57,500 bases of DNA from Prorocentrum cordatum (lineage: Eukaryota > Sar > Dinophyceae > Prorocentrales > Prorocentraceae), in contig CAUYUJ010016157.1 of assembly GCA_963575745.1 (NCBI GenBank), positions 5,001 through 62,500 of the forward strand, given 5' to 3'. The stretch's first letter is position 1. Each line of letters begins with the position of its first letter. The notes beneath the pieces were generated by a model. It saw nothing but the letters and a program-made list of their open reading frames with translations, searched no databases and was not told the DNA's origin. This document shows, in pieces, positions 1 through 10,908 of the stretch. Position numbers and translations under genes: made by a program.

Positions 1-550
1 CGGACATCTTCGATGTATAAATCGTTGATCTTCAAGGACCATGGTCAAGGTCGGGATCGGCTCGGGGATGGGTGCCTCAATGCTCTTCGTCTTTGTTGAC
101 TTCGCCTGTGCATCACCGTGGAGGGCGCCCTAGAGTGGTCATCTGGTTTGGGGTGCTTTTTGGGGGGGCCGGCGGATGGCCTCGCGTTCGTGAAGGATGT
201 TGTTCTGGCTCAGGCCCGATTGCAGTTACGGGTATAGCCAGGACCCCGGGTAAGGGGACCCGGTTAGTGTGGCAGGGACCTGGGGCCTCTCAACTGGCCA
301 GAATCACTACACCAGGTCTGCCGCAGCTGGTGTTTTTCGGGTGACGGCAGCTCCGGTTAGTGAAATGGGGCGGGGGGGGGCGTCCCCCAGCACAAATCAC
401 GAAACCAGGTCCCACTGAACCCAGTTCTGCCAACGCCCGAAAGAAGAGCGAAACGAGGAGGAGAGCGCACAACGCTGCTCGGAGCTCGAGCCGCGTTCGC
501 CACCCCGGGGCGGTGTGGTGTGGCCCCCGCAGGGCGGCGACCCCGGGGCC
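1..550. other. Gene-free stretch
   Basis: GC-rich sequence with G and C homopolymer runs. I see no conserved protein, RNA gene or clear repeat partner here. Open frames on both strands are short and compositionally biased. Confidence 0.6.
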
Positions 551-728
551 CTGCCGAGGAGGCCCATGCCAAGAAGCTGCTTGCCTCCAGGGTGCCCCGG
601 GTGTCCTGGGTTTCGGTGGTTCTGCTGTGGAAGGCGCGACGCTCTCACACCAAACATTAAGAAACGTCCTGGGGTCTCAGGATTGGGTGGCTCGCGGAAG
701 GTTTCTTGTGAGGTGGCCTCCTTGTCAG
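551..728 (+). mobile_element. Old copy of Tc1/mariner-like MITE
   Basis: This matches the element at 27875-28055 along its length. Shared blocks include CATGCCAA, TGCTTGCCTCCAGG, GTCCTGGG.TCTCAGG.TTGG and GGTTTCTTGTG. The ends are diverged inverted repeats (CTGCCGAGGAGGCC at the left, the complement of CTGACAAGGAGGCC at the right). The TA target duplication seen in the younger copy is not clear here. Confidence 0.6.
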
Positions 729-739
729 AGTCCTGAGAT

Positions 740-2317
740 CTCAGGTTACGACGTCTCAGCAATGAATCCTGGGTGGATTTCGAAATTGTTCGGCGGAAGC
801 AAAGAGCCGGCGAGGCGCGATGAAACCGTGTTCGAAAATCGCAACGGAAATGTTGATTGCGCGTTCTTCCCAGCGGTCCTGCGTAGCATCGGCTAGTGTT
901 GCCAGCGTTTCCCATGTGATTTCAACGCGTGCGCAGTGTGCAAAAAACCTACATCCTCCCTCTCCCCCTTCTTCGCCTGCTCCTTATGTTCGTTCAGCTG
1001 TTGCTGATGTTGTTGTTACTCCTCATCCCCCTTATCCTCCCCAGTTCTTCGCTCCCCTCGTCCTCCTCCCGCTCGCGTTGCCCCCTCGTCAACGTACGCC
1101 TCCTCGCCCTTGGCATCTCCTTCATCATCCTATTACCCCTCCCCCTTCCCCCCTCGTCAGCAACATCCTCCTCGCCTTCATCCTCCTCCGTTTTCCTGCC
1201 GCGTCATCTTCTCCCCTTGTGTTGCTGCTTCTCATTCTCGTGAATATCTTCCTCCCTCTTTTCTCCATTCACCCTCTCCCCCCATCTCCCCCCCCGTCCC
1301 CCACGCCGCGTTCTGTCGTAACGCCATGTTCGGGGGTTTCCCGCGGGGTTCGATCCCCTTCTCCCCCCCCCGCTTCCAGCACAGACTAATTTCCTTCGCT
1401 CTCTTGGAACGTACCTACTCCCTCCTCTTCTGGCACCCTGGCAGGGCACCGGTCGGGCGCAACAGCAGCGAACAAGATTTGTCGGTGGCAGACGGGGGGT
1501 GGTTTTTTGGTCGGGCTTTCCTCGGCGATGGGTCAATTTGTTTGGGATTCCTTCGTTCGCATTAGTTCCAGGCAGAGAAGTCACGGATCGGCGCGGCAAT
1601 CAGCAGTGATCCAGGCAGTGTAGTTTTTGTTGACTTGCCGTCTCCAGGGTAAATTTGTCGGTTCGTCGTAACGGCGGCTCTTCGTCTGACGCGAGGCATG
1701 CAGATTCAACCATTTGTGGGTCAGAACGTTTCGTGTTCCATTCTTCCTCGCCCTGAGGTCATTGCAGCAGTTGGCATCCAATGTTATGGGCGGGGGGCGA
1801 TTGTCATATTCTACGTTATCTTGCCGTCGGCCTTGGCCGACGTCAGACCGCCCAAATCTACATGTTGGTTTCGAGGATGCTTCTCCGACTTATGGGGGTG
1901 AATCAAGGAGGCAGCGGCGTTGTAGGAACGCCGGCGAGCGCAAGCCAGCAAACCAGCTGGCACTTCGAACGACCGAGCCGGCAAAACGATTATTGGAAGT
2001 TGAATTGGTCCCTTGCCCAATTCGACAGTCTGTCGATTGGCCCTGGCAATTTTTTGGTCCAGGACCCCCAAACGCCGAGTATTTCTCCATCGAGTCAGGG
2101 ATCGTTTCTCCCGTCCTCCGTCTTTTATATCCCGCCCGTCTACCTCCTCTCCCCCACTTGGGTTCGGGATCGGTGGAGCCGAGGCAGAATCGGCGACGTT
2201 TTGGGCTGAACCCCAGGGTCGGTTGCTTGTTGGCTGGCCGAGCCGCGCGTTTTTAGATGGCCCTGCGAAGCGAAGGCTATGCAGAAAATGCCCCCGTCCG
2301 TTTGGCGCACTCAGCGG
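740..2317. other. Gene-free stretch with a pyrimidine-rich tract
   Basis: About 940-1375 is strongly T/C-rich on the + strand, a degenerate CTCCTCC-type tract that produces spurious Pro/Ser/Leu open frames. The remainder is mixed sequence. I recognise no gene. Confidence 0.55.
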
Positions 2318-2602
2318 AGGGGGGGGGGGGGAGGAGGACGAGGGGGAGGAGGAGGAGGAGGAGGAGGAGGAGGAGGAGGAGGGGAGGAGGAGGAGGAGGG
2401 GGAGGACGAGGGCCAGGACGAGGACGAGGAGGAGGAGGACGAGGAGGAGGAGGAGGAGGAAAAAGAGGAGGAGGAAAAAGAGGAGGAGGAACAAGAGGAG
2501 GAGGAGGAGAAGGAGAAGGAGGAGGAGGAGGAGGAGGAGGAGGAGGAGGAGGAGGAGGAGGAGAAGGAGGAGGAGGAGGAGGAGGAGGAGGTGTGGCAGG
2601 AT
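2318..2602 (+). repeat. (GGA)n array
   Basis: A near-pure GGA/GAG trinucleotide array with scattered AAA and C substitutions. It reads as poly-Glu, poly-Gly or poly-Arg in the three forward frames, so long ORFs crossing it are artefacts. Confidence 0.97.
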
Positions 2603-3120
2603 CAATAACAATAGCAGCATAGTGAACAGATGGCGGAGGACGACGGGCAAAGGGCGAGGAGATAGGAGATGAGGACGAGGAGGACGAGGAGGGGCAGGAT
2701 CACGGACAAGGGTGGGATGAGGGAGGAGGTGGTGGATCGGGGGTGGAAAGGGGGGCGGGGCGAAGGGGAGGGGCAGGAGGAGGAACGCCAGGAAGAACAG
2801 GGGGAGGAGGAGGCATGGGGAAGACTGGGGGGAGGGGGATGAGGAAGAGGAAAAGGGAAGGCGGGACGGGGAATACAAGGATGAATAGGGGGAGGACAAC
2901 GAAGCCAAAAGCGAAGAGGACGTGGAGGAGGAAGGGGGCGAGTTGTCGTCGGAGGGCGGGGGGGAACTGGAATGACAAATCGGGGTCTCGTTACCGCTCT
3001 GCGGAAATGCATGTCGAACTCGAGCGGTTGGCGCAGCCGCCGGCCCTCCCACAGGCGCCCGCAGTACTTACACTAGAATCCGCTGATTGGGGACGTTGAG
3101 TCTGCATGTGTCACATTGCG
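2603..3120. other. Degenerate purine-rich flank
   Basis: A G/A-rich decay product of the preceding array runs to about 2985, then mixed sequence leads to the leader relic of gene 1. No gene is seen. Confidence 0.5.
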
Positions 3121-3128
3121 CGGCTCGC

Positions 3129-3150
3129 CCCGTAGCCGTTTGGGCTCGAC
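3129..3150 (+). other. Relic spliced leader upstream of gene 1
   Basis: Read against the 22-nt dinoflagellate spliced leader, this stretch matches at 17 of 22 positions, including an unbroken CCGTAGCC. It ends 21 nt before the first ATG of gene 1. A leader encoded in genomic DNA next to a start codon is the known sign of a trans-spliced mRNA copied back into the genome. Chance similarity cannot be excluded for this copy alone, but the second relic at 9388 supports it. Confidence 0.6.
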
Positions 3151-3171
3151 ATTTTCGCTGTGGCTTCCGAC

Positions 3172-5902
3172 ATGCAGGGCGTGCTCAGCTGTAACGCGGC
3201 ATTAAGCCAGACCTTGGCGGCACATGTGTTCCGATCATGCCGCCGCCTCACGGAGGTGGCGAAGTCTTTTTTTTGCATCCCTGTACGATTCGTTTGTCAC
3301 TCGCGATGTAGATGCGACTATACTGCAAATTTATTGCAACGACGGCACGCCCATCCGCACCAAAGTGTATGCTCGACTGGCGTTGCAGGGCGAGAAATTT
3401 CGCCGCAGCGGGCACAAAGGATCTGAACTCCTTGTGCAGGGAAACTTCTGTTGGAGACGGCACGGCGGCCTACTAGAGACGGCAATGCAAATTACCGATC
3501 CGATGCCGCTGACTTGTGGCAAGTCGGCAGTTGCGATATTTGCGTGTTCTCTGCAAGCCTGGAAACCATTGCGTTCCCAAGGCCACAAGGGCATTGCGCT
3601 GGAAGTGAGGGTGTTCGACCGTGCTTTGTATACCGCGTTGGACCGGCTGTTTCGGCAATACCTTCTCCGACAGCATCTTCTCGTCCAAGACGCCTCCCAG
3701 CAAGAGCTGCTGTACCTCACAGAATGGCCCATCACGTTGCCTTGTGTTTTGCATGACGTACAAAACGCACAAAAATGGGCCCTATACCATTGGTCAGCTG
3801 AGCCAGAGTTGCTGCGTGATGTTCACATCGGTATCGAATCTTTGCGGAACGGGTACGACCTCATACTGGGTTCGGTTGCGCGATGTTTGGGGGAAGTCGT
3901 TGAATTCAAACCAGATGCCCATCTCCCGTGCCAGGGCGTGTTGCGGCAGGTGTGGATGAGTCTGGGAGTTCACGACAGCATATTAGAGTTCTTGGTGTCT
4001 CACCGGATATTCCGCGCAGGCGAAAAGCTAGTTGTTTCAGATTCGTCTTCCCAGCATGGGGGTTTTCTCGAAGAGTTGAGCGCAGCTTTGCTGGGCCTCT
4101 GGAAGTTTGTTCAGTTCAGCGAAAGCAGGTGGCTCACAGTAGGCCGCGCCTGCAGACCGATCACTTGCGGCTTCCTCTCCGGTCTCGACCTGGTGTGCCA
4201 GCGCATTATCGACATGCCACACACGTCTACTTACTACATCGGAGGTGTTCGTCGCATTTTGCCGAACGTTCACCGCCGATTCATCCTCGTCGCGTCCCTG
4301 ACAACGTGGCTGCCGGATGAGATATTCCAGCTCTTACTGAGGGACGACAGGTTGATGAAGCAGATCGACGCTGTGACCGAGGCAATGGATGATGAGTTTG
4401 AGTACCTTTGTTTCATGAGCTCGGAGGTTTACGATCTCTTGGCTGTGGCGTGCCCTGGCATGAGCGGGTTCGATCTGCGGTGCGACGTCTTGGGGGCTGC
4501 TCACGTGTTGCGAGCGTTCATATGGTTCAGATCTTTACGAAAGTTGAACGAGTATCCGCTCTGCTTGGCCATGGGTGACGTCAGGGCCAATGTGGGGGAG
4601 CTGCTGCAGGGCGATGAGCCCGACGAGGACGTGGCGGCCAGAATCTGGAGGCTCGGCCGGAAGAGGTTGGCACCCTTGCCGCGCATCTGGTCCGCTCTGG
4701 AGTTGCTGAAGGAGACTAGCTTTTCGACTCGCATCGTTGAGCAGATGCACGCCCACGCAGCGGTGCATGCTCGGTTCCACCCCGAATACGATCTGGAGAC
4801 CGTGCGCGTCAGGGCTTTCTGCTCCCTCGTGAACGCGTTGATGCCGAGCCCGACCGCAGACGAGAAAGCGCTCGAGAAGGAGAGGGCTACGTTAGAACGG
4901 CTTCGAGCAAAGCGCCCTCGGAGGCTCAACGCGCGATCGCTGTGCATCAAGGACTTGATCGAGCTATGCACGCAGAGGCGCGCGCAGGGCAAGATCAAAC
5001 GCCATTGCCCCAACCTGCAGCAGGATCTCCTGGCCAAAGGGGCCGCTATGTTTCAGAACATCAGTGCCGAGCGCCGCCGCGAGTACGACGCTGTCGTAGT
5101 GCGGGCGCAGGCGGAGGCAATCCGCGCCACTTCCAACAGCATCGAGGAGAGCCAGCGTCGTCTTGCAGAGCTCATCGAGCGCCATGAGAAGGCCATGGAG
5201 GCGCTCAGAGCCGAAGGGCCGCCCTTGACCCTGGTCTCTGCGAAGTTGTCCACAGAGCAGGCCGCCAGACTTGAGGGCGCGTTCGGGGACCAGCGGCAGC
5301 TTCGCGACGTCGACGTGCTCGCTCGGAGGGCCGCGGTGCAAGAGGCTAGCATGCCCGGCGCTGCCTTCTTCCAGGCCTTGGGGGAGATGCCCGTGGCGCC
5401 GCTGCCAGAGAGCAGCCGCCCTGCGCCCCCATCCTGGGTTTCTCGGGTCGCCCAGGAGCGCGCGTCCTTCCGGAAGACAGTATTCAAGGTCACTGTCGGC
5501 ACCGACGAGCTGTACTTGTTGTTCCTGTTCGCCATGCAGAGTCCGGCCACGGTCGTGTTCGCTCGTCTCAACCACGCTGTGCGGCCGGCCTTGGTCGGCG
5601 TCTTCAATATGGAGGCGCTGGATGCTGCTTCTGGGCAGTGGCCGATCGAGTTCACCACCGACTTCGCCCAGTTCGTAAGCGCGGACGACCTCCCCGACGT
5701 GCCTGCCTCCGACGTCGCCGTGCTCACGGGCGCCCGCTACCTGGGGGGCGCCAGGGTCGGCGCCAGATCGGGCTGGCAACCTCTCGACGCCATGCTCGGA
5801 CAGTTCCCCCCCCGCCCCGCGGCCCCGAAAAAGGAGGCGAGCGAGGCGTGGCACGAGGACCTGAGCAAGGTCAAGCCGTACTTGAAACGCTTCTTGGAGC
5901 AG
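3172..5902 (+). CDS. Gene 1 exon 1: large dinoflagellate-type protein, function unknown
   Basis: About 910 codons of uniform coding character. The start at 3172 is the first ATG after the leader relic. The first ~33 residues are in one frame and the rest in the next; the two meet at a T8 run (3267-3274), where one extra T breaks the gene or is an assembly error. The open frame alone would start at ATG 3224. Visible parts are a long N-terminal helical region, a segment containing ESRWLTVG (about residue 316), a basic patch RAKRPRR, and likely coiled coils near residues 560-585 and 645-680 (the second contains RRLAELIERHEKAMEAL). From memory, similar proteins recur as uncharacterised predictions in dinoflagellate genomes. 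I assign no function. It may belong to a mobile element, but no catalytic triad is evident. Confidence 0.65.
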
Positions 5903-6224
5903 GTTCGGGCTTGCCGCCGGAATGCGCCACGCAGTCTGGGGTTGGGGGCGTCTCCCGGGGGAAGGGGCGGCAGGGGGCGTTCTGGGAGAATTGCCCGCGC
6001 AAGCTGGCCTGTCGCCGAGGCTCCGTTCCCTGGGGGCGCCCGAGGGTCCCACGCCGTAGTGCCGAGTGCCCTACCTAGGCTTGCCTTGGTCTGCCATGGG
6101 CCACGAGGGGCCCACCTGCGGCACTCTGCGTTCCACGCGCGCCTCTCTGCTGGCTTCTTCTTGTTATTTTGAAGAGAGGTGGGGCCATGGGAAGGGGGGG
6201 GGCGGGGGGGCAGGGCAATGGCGA

Positions 6225-6297
6225 CGAGGAGGAGGAGGTGGAGGAGGAGGAGGAGGACGAGGAGGAGGAGGAGGAGGGGGGGAGGGGGGGAACGGGG
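6225..6297 (+). repeat. (GGA)n array in the gene 1 intron
   Basis: A short GGA/GAG array with a G-rich tail. Confidence 0.95.
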
Positions 6298-6315
6298 GAA
6301 GGCGTGCAGGGCCTT

Positions 6316-6535
6316 CGGTATGCTATGATATGCTGCGCTATGCTGTGCTATGTTATGCTGTACTGCGCTATGTTCTGCTATGATATGCTATGATTTGCTA
6401 AGCTATGCTGTGTCATGCTGCGCTGTGCTATGCTAAGCTACGCTGTGCTATGCTAAGTTGCGCTATGGTATGCTATGCTGTGCTATGCTCATGCTCATGC
6501 TATGCTATGCTATGCTATGCTATGCTATGCAGTGC
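6316..6535 (+). repeat. (CTATG)n pentanucleotide array
   Basis: About 40 units of CTATG with CTGTG, CTAAG and CTACG variants. The last block is nearly perfect TGCTATGCTATGC. It lies inside the putative intron and gives Tyr/Ala/Met/Leu/Cys-rich spurious frames. Confidence 0.95.
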
Positions 6536-6806
6536 AGTGGGCGGCGTGCCGGCGCCTCGGGGCGCACCGAATATTCTCGTGCCCGGAGGGGCTTCCAGGC
6601 ACATCGTTTTGGCCATCCGATGTCGGGGGGATGAAGCCCTTGGAGGTCAGGTGGCCAGTTGTGGCTGCGTCAGGGATACTGCGAGCAACCAGCTCCGCGG
6701 TTCAGTGCCTCGGTGCGCCCTTTCGGGGTCTGCTCCTTGCTGCGAAGTGGAGACGCACCCCAACCACACGTCCGCTGGCACAGGTCGGCGGCGGACCACC
6801 CCCCAG

Positions 6807-7352
6807 GCTCGCTCGGGGCCCAGCTCGGCGTCTGCACGGCCTGCAGGCGCAGACGACCACGACGACTTCGGCGTGGGGGCCCTCAGCGACGAGGATTTGG
6901 ATGAACTCTTCGCTGCTCTCAGCGAAGCGAGACAGCTCATCGTGGACACTGTGGAGGTGGACGAGGACTTCCACGTGAATGTTTTGGGAGGCCTCTGGAC
7001 GATGGTGCATCGTGGCGTCAGCCACGATGCGTATCAAGGGACAGTGATCAGGCGTCAGAGCCAGGCGAGCAAGTTTGCTGTATCTTACGGCTTCCAGGCG
7101 GCCCAGCGGTTTAATGTGACACTATACGGAGAAGAAGGCGCCCTCACCTTGGCTCAGGCATGGGTGCGCAAATCTCAGTTTTACTACAATATCTGGAAAG
7201 CACAGCCACTGCACGACTACATCTTCTCGGCGGCAGAGTTGCGTGCTTGGGAGCCACCTCCCGCACTGGTGGCCTTGATTGAGCGCCTGCCGCCGGGCCG
7301 GGCGAGGTCGCGGGCAGTTTCGTTGCGAGACTTTCGCCTTGCCCGCCCGTGA
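6807..7352 (+). CDS. Gene 1 exon 2: C-terminal domain of dinoflagellate-type protein
   Basis: About 181 codons ending at TGA 7350-7352. After a Ser/Ala/Pro-rich entry comes an acidic segment (ADDHDDFG) and LSDEDLDELFAALSEARQ, then a compact domain with LGGLWTMVHRGVSHDAYQG, a basic IRRQSQASKF and YGEEGALTLAQAWVRKSQFYY. The last part vaguely resembles the end of an AP2/ERF domain (YGEEGA..LA), but this is too weak to name. From memory, the LGG.WT..(N/H)RGV..D pattern recurs in uncharacterised dinoflagellate proteins, and it should be the C-terminus of gene 1. No poly(A) signal is expected in dinoflagellates and none was sought. Confidence 0.6.
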   Translation, partial: ARSGPSSASARPAGADDHDDFGVGALSDEDLDELFAALSEARQLIVDTVEVDEDFHVNVLGGLWTMVHRGVSHDAYQGTVIRRQSQASKFAVSYGFQAAQRFNVTLYGEEGALTLAQAWVRKSQFYYNIWKAQPLHDYIFSAAELRAWEPPPALVALIERLPPGRARSRAVSLRDFRLARP

Positions 7353-7464
7353 TGCCCGGCGCGCCTGCCAGGCAACTGTACACAAAAATCCATGCATGCC
7401 ATTATTCCCTCTGTTGTCCGCTCACAGAATATTGCCATCCTGGGTGCCTTGAGGATACGTGAAT

Positions 7465-7695
7465 TTCGAGGTGGATTTCGAAGTGGATTTCGAGGTGGAT
7501 TTCGACGTGGATATCGAAAGTGGATTCCTACGTGGATTTCGACGGTGATTTCGGGCTCGATTTCGAAAGTGGATTTCGAGGTGGATTCGAAGTGGAAATC
7601 TGGGCCCGATTTTCTGGCACCCCTCACACACTTCACGGCCTCCCCAAATCCACATGAAATCCACATCGAAATCCACATCGAAATTCACACGGAGA
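7465..7695. repeat. Foldback minisatellite of GTGGATTTCGAA units
   Basis: From 7465 to about 7605 a 12-bp unit (GTGGATTTCGAA and variants) is repeated about ten times. At 7645-7695 the complement (GAAATCCACATC) appears four times. The two blocks can form a long imperfect hairpin with a loop of about 40 nt. Confidence 0.85.
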
Positions 7696-7699
7696 GTCG

Positions 7700-8513
7700 G
7701 GCGCCGGTTCCACCTGGCTCCGCCCTCGGCGCCCGGCGCCGAAGAGAGACCCAGCCTCGCTGGGCGCGACAGACGTGGGCGGCGGCTCTCGGCGGAGACC
7801 GTGCCTCACAGGCGTCAGGGGTGCGCTGAGGCGACCGCCTGCGCGGAGAGCAATCTGTCTCACGGCCTGGATGGGAGGCAGCAGGGGGTTTTGACTCTTT
7901 TGCCGCTTGGTTTTTTTGGCGGTCCCTGGTTCCGAAAACGGCTTCCTGGGGCCGCGCTCAATGCGGGGGACAGTTTTGTGGTCGTGTTGGCGGGGCTCCT
8001 GCTTGTTCCCTGGGCGGCATAGCGGCCGCCGCTGCCACCGCCAGGTCAGCCTCATTCCAATGCCTGTCGGCAGTCCGTCGCCGCGCGCCAGTGCCCAACG
8101 GTACCCAGCGGCAAGCGCGCGGTTCCCAATGGGGTGGGGCTCCGGTGGCGCTCGCGCGTGGGCTCGCGTGGATCTCGCGTGGGGCTTCCGTGGGGTTCCC
8201 TTGGGGTTCGCGTGGAGCTCGCCCTGGGCTCGTGTCCTTCCCCTCCAGAGGCGGCCCCCAGAGGGGCCCACAACGGGCCCGGAGAATCCCTGGGAGTTCC
8301 GACTTCGATGCACTTTTGTCGATGTTGTGAGGTCTCGGCCGTGGGGGTTGTCCAAGTGTGCGTGTTGGCTCCGTCTGTGCAGGATTGGCCGGTGCACCCA
8401 AAATGCGGGGCCTTCCAGTTGTGGGATAAAGCCCCGCACGCACGGAAAAGGGCTGCATGAGCTAGGAATACCCGCCTTTCCTCACTCTCCCTTTCCTCTC
8501 TGCCTGTCTGTCA

Positions 8514-8564
<51 letters not shown>

Positions 8565-9387
8565 CGCATCTTCTTTTTGGGCCCTGCGGGAGCCCCCCCT
8601 ATGAGGCCCCACGAGGCCTCCAAGAACGGTGCAGTGAAACCCTCCACAAACTCCGTGTGACGGAGTTTGAACTGAGACCTCCCAGTATCCTCTTGGAGCC
8701 ATGTTGGGGCCGTCTTGGGGCCATCTTGGGCCATTCTTGCAGTACCTGTGCCCGCCTTGGGGCCGTCTCGTGCCTGGGTAGGATCGCAGCCGCTCCGCCG
8801 GACAGCTGCAGCCGAGGCCAAACAAAAGGCTGAGGCGGATCGTAGCCGTCCTGGTCCTAGCTTGGACTCGGCATGGGCCGGGGGGGTCTTGCTATGTTGC
8901 CCTGTCTTGCCCCTCCCGCGAGCCCGGGGCCATTGGTGTTTTTTTGTCCTCTATTCTGCGGCATTCGGGTCCGCAGACCCCCAAGAGGCTCCCAGGAGGG
9001 CCCACAGAGGATCCCAAGAGACAGAATTCATGGATTTGCCCAATGTGTTTCTAAGGTTTTCGGCGCTCCCGCCTTTCAGGCGCCCGGGCGCTCCACGACG
9101 GATGCACATGTAGGTCTCGGGCGGCGCCCGGGACCAGGGCCCTGGGTGCACCTTGCCGGACAGGGGCTCCAGGGGCGTAGCACAAGGTTCCCCTCAGAGC
9201 CTCGGGCCGAAAGTCCGCAGACGAAACGCATCAGGCCCCCCCCAGCCCGCAATTGGCACGACAGTTTACCATAGTGGCGTAGCACATCCCGGGAGCACCG
9301 AAGATGCTTTCTGAACGGCTTCCGAAGGCTTGCAGGCGGCCCAAGGACGGCCCCGTGCCAGCTTCAGCGGGGGTTCGAGGATTCCGT
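7700..9387. other. Gene-free stretch between genes 1 and 2
   Basis: It contains a degenerate 10-14-bp minisatellite (GTGGGGCTCGCGTG-like, about 8120-8235), a CT dinucleotide array (8513-8563), and a degenerate GGGGCC(G/A)TCTTG repeat (8690-8790) that resembles 28890-29190. The open frames are not conserved in appearance. Confidence 0.6.
8513..8563 (+). repeat. (CT)n microsatellite
   Basis: An almost pure CT array with two TTT interruptions. Confidence 0.95.
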
Positions 9388-9409
9388 TCCGGAGCCATTT
9401 TGGCTCTCG
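9388..9409 (+). other. Relic spliced leader upstream of gene 2
   Basis: 19 of 22 positions match the dinoflagellate spliced leader, with the core AGCCATTTTGGCTC perfect. It lies 62 nt before the ATG of gene 2 on the same strand. The simplest reading is that gene 2, or an ancestor of this copy, came from reverse transcription of a trans-spliced mRNA. Confidence 0.8.
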
Positions 9410-9471
9410 GCCGTTTGGGGTGTCTGCGTCCGTGTCGGGGCGTCGCGGGAGCCGGGTTTCTGTCTGGCAGC

Positions 9472-10278
9472 ATGGCCCCGAAGGCCAGCATGTTCGCGGC
9501 CGAGCAGGCGCCGGACAGCGTCAGCAAGGGGGGCCTCGTGGATGCCGCGTTCGTGGCGAACATCAAGAAACGTCGTGCCAGCGCCCCTGTGCTGGAGAAG
9601 CCGCTGGACGCATCGATCAAAAGGAAGTTGTACGACAACTTCAAAGACATGAGTGACCAGGAGCTGTACGGCAATGTCGACAGCGAGGGGTGGACGCTCA
9701 GGGAGCGGCTGGAGGAGCGAGTCGCGAAGCACCAGGAGAACCCGAAGGCCTTCTCACTCGGGGCGCCCTTCTACAAGTCGCTCAGGGCGACCTTCCGGTC
9801 CAGCAGCAGCTCGCAGAAGAAGCTCGCGAGCGTGGAGGTTGGCGAGTCTGTGAACGTGGACCCTCGGCTGATGCAGGCGGCGATCAAGTTCAAGAAGACC
9901 GGGAACAAGGCCGTGTTCAACGCCGTCCTCCAGCATCTGAACGCGGTGAACGTCCAGGAGGTCGTGGGCATCTGCCAGTGCGGACTGGAGATCAGGCCGG
10001 CTGCGAGCCCCGACCAGCTACGCTATGGGAGAGAGCTGATGGAATTGTTCAAGCGCTTGGACGTCCCGGCGCATTTCCCGGAGCAGACCGCCCTCATGTT
10101 GGACCTCTTCGACCAGGTCTTGGAGGCCCTCTACGCCAGCGCCCTCGGCGAGCACGCGAAGCCCAGCAAGTTCTTGGAGTCGCACTCGGACATCGCCTAC
10201 CTCGTATTGCCGCGGGAGTCCGTGGAGCGCCTCCTCCAGGCGTCGACGTGGACGGAGGTCCACGGCGACTTGGCCCAG
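9472..10278 (+). CDS. Gene 2 exon 1: dinoflagellate-type protein, function unknown
   Basis: 269 codons. The start at 9472 (MAPKASMFAAEQAPDS) is the first good ATG after the leader relic; the frame is open from 9304, but an earlier start would lie before the leader. The N-terminus is basic and flexible (KKRRASAP), followed by a helical region. Residues ~145-225 contain a helix pair ending in LFKRLDVPAHFPEQTALMLD. A segment with the same pattern recurs in exon 2 (LFQKLSIPVKTLNDHIDHVF), suggesting an internal duplicated domain. Lys and Arg are abundant and there is no signal peptide or membrane segment. I recognise no named family; a nuclear or DNA-associated role is inferred only from the basic C-terminus. 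Confidence 0.7.
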
Positions 10279-10392
10279 GCGTGCCTGTCTGGGAACGTAC
10301 TCGTACAAAAACCATTCACTGCTGGGCGTCCCGGGGCGGTCCGGATCCCGAGGTCCGTGCCTTCTGCGGGCCTGGCCCCAGCGAAACGGGGA

Positions 10393-10500
10393 GGAAGAGG
10401 AGGAGGAGGGAGGAGGGTGGAGGAGGGAGGAGGAGGAGGAGGAGGAGGAGGAGGAGGAGGAGGAGGAGGAGGAGGAGGAGGGAGGAGGCGGAGGAAACGA
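10393..10500 (+). repeat. (GGA)n array in the gene 2 intron
   Basis: A GGA array with a degenerate G/A-rich tail to about 10570. Confidence 0.95.
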
Positions 10501-10908
10501 GGATGGGGGAGAGGGTCAAGGAGGGGATGGGGGGAGGGCGGAGGAGGGTCGAGGGGGGGTGGAGGAGAGCAGGCGGCAGGAGGCATTCCCAGGGACATGA
10601 GGTTTTTTCCCCTGCCCGGCAACTGCGCGGCGCTCCCGAGCCGGTCGCGCTCGGCGTTCGCAGGTGTGGTTGGTACTCGCGCAAGCAGGTCACGTCCGCC
10701 TGCCTCCCCTCTTCTGTCTTCCTCTCGTGCCGCTACTTTGCGCGTGGGCTTTCAAACGTAGAGCTGTCTAGAGCCGCAGCCAGGTGGCCGGAGGCCGGGC
10801 CCCCCCCCTTTCAGGCAGCCGCTAGGTGGCCAGGGGCTGCCGGTTTGAGTGTTCATGCGTTGACGTAGTGCGCTTGCGATGCCAGGCGAGGGCGCCTTCT
10901 TCTCCGTG

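Larger units (their letters stand above)
5903..6806 (+). other. Putative intron of gene 1 (GT-AG, phase 0)
   Basis: Coding character ends near 5902 at GAGCAG|GTTCGG and resumes after ACCACCCCCCAG|GCTCGC at 6806. Both boundaries fall between codons, so the reading frame joins cleanly. The stretch holds a GGA array and a CTATG array. An earlier donor (AAG|GTCAAG, near 5870) and a later acceptor (CTGCAG|GCGC, 6846) are alternatives. Confidence 0.5.

Noticed and set aside
1340-1362. GGTTCGATCCC resembling a tRNA B box
   Set aside because: No A box at the right distance and no acceptor stem can be formed.
820-1565. Overlapping Pro/Ser/Leu frames
   Set aside because: Caused by the pyrimidine-rich tract at 940-1375.
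6405-6560. N-terminal extension of gene 1 exon 2 (Cys/Tyr/Ala-rich)
   Set aside because: Translation of the CTATG array; coding character starts only near 6807-6850.
9304-9471. Upstream start for gene 2 at 9304
   Set aside because: It would place the leader relic inside the coding region; the ATG at 9472 fits better.
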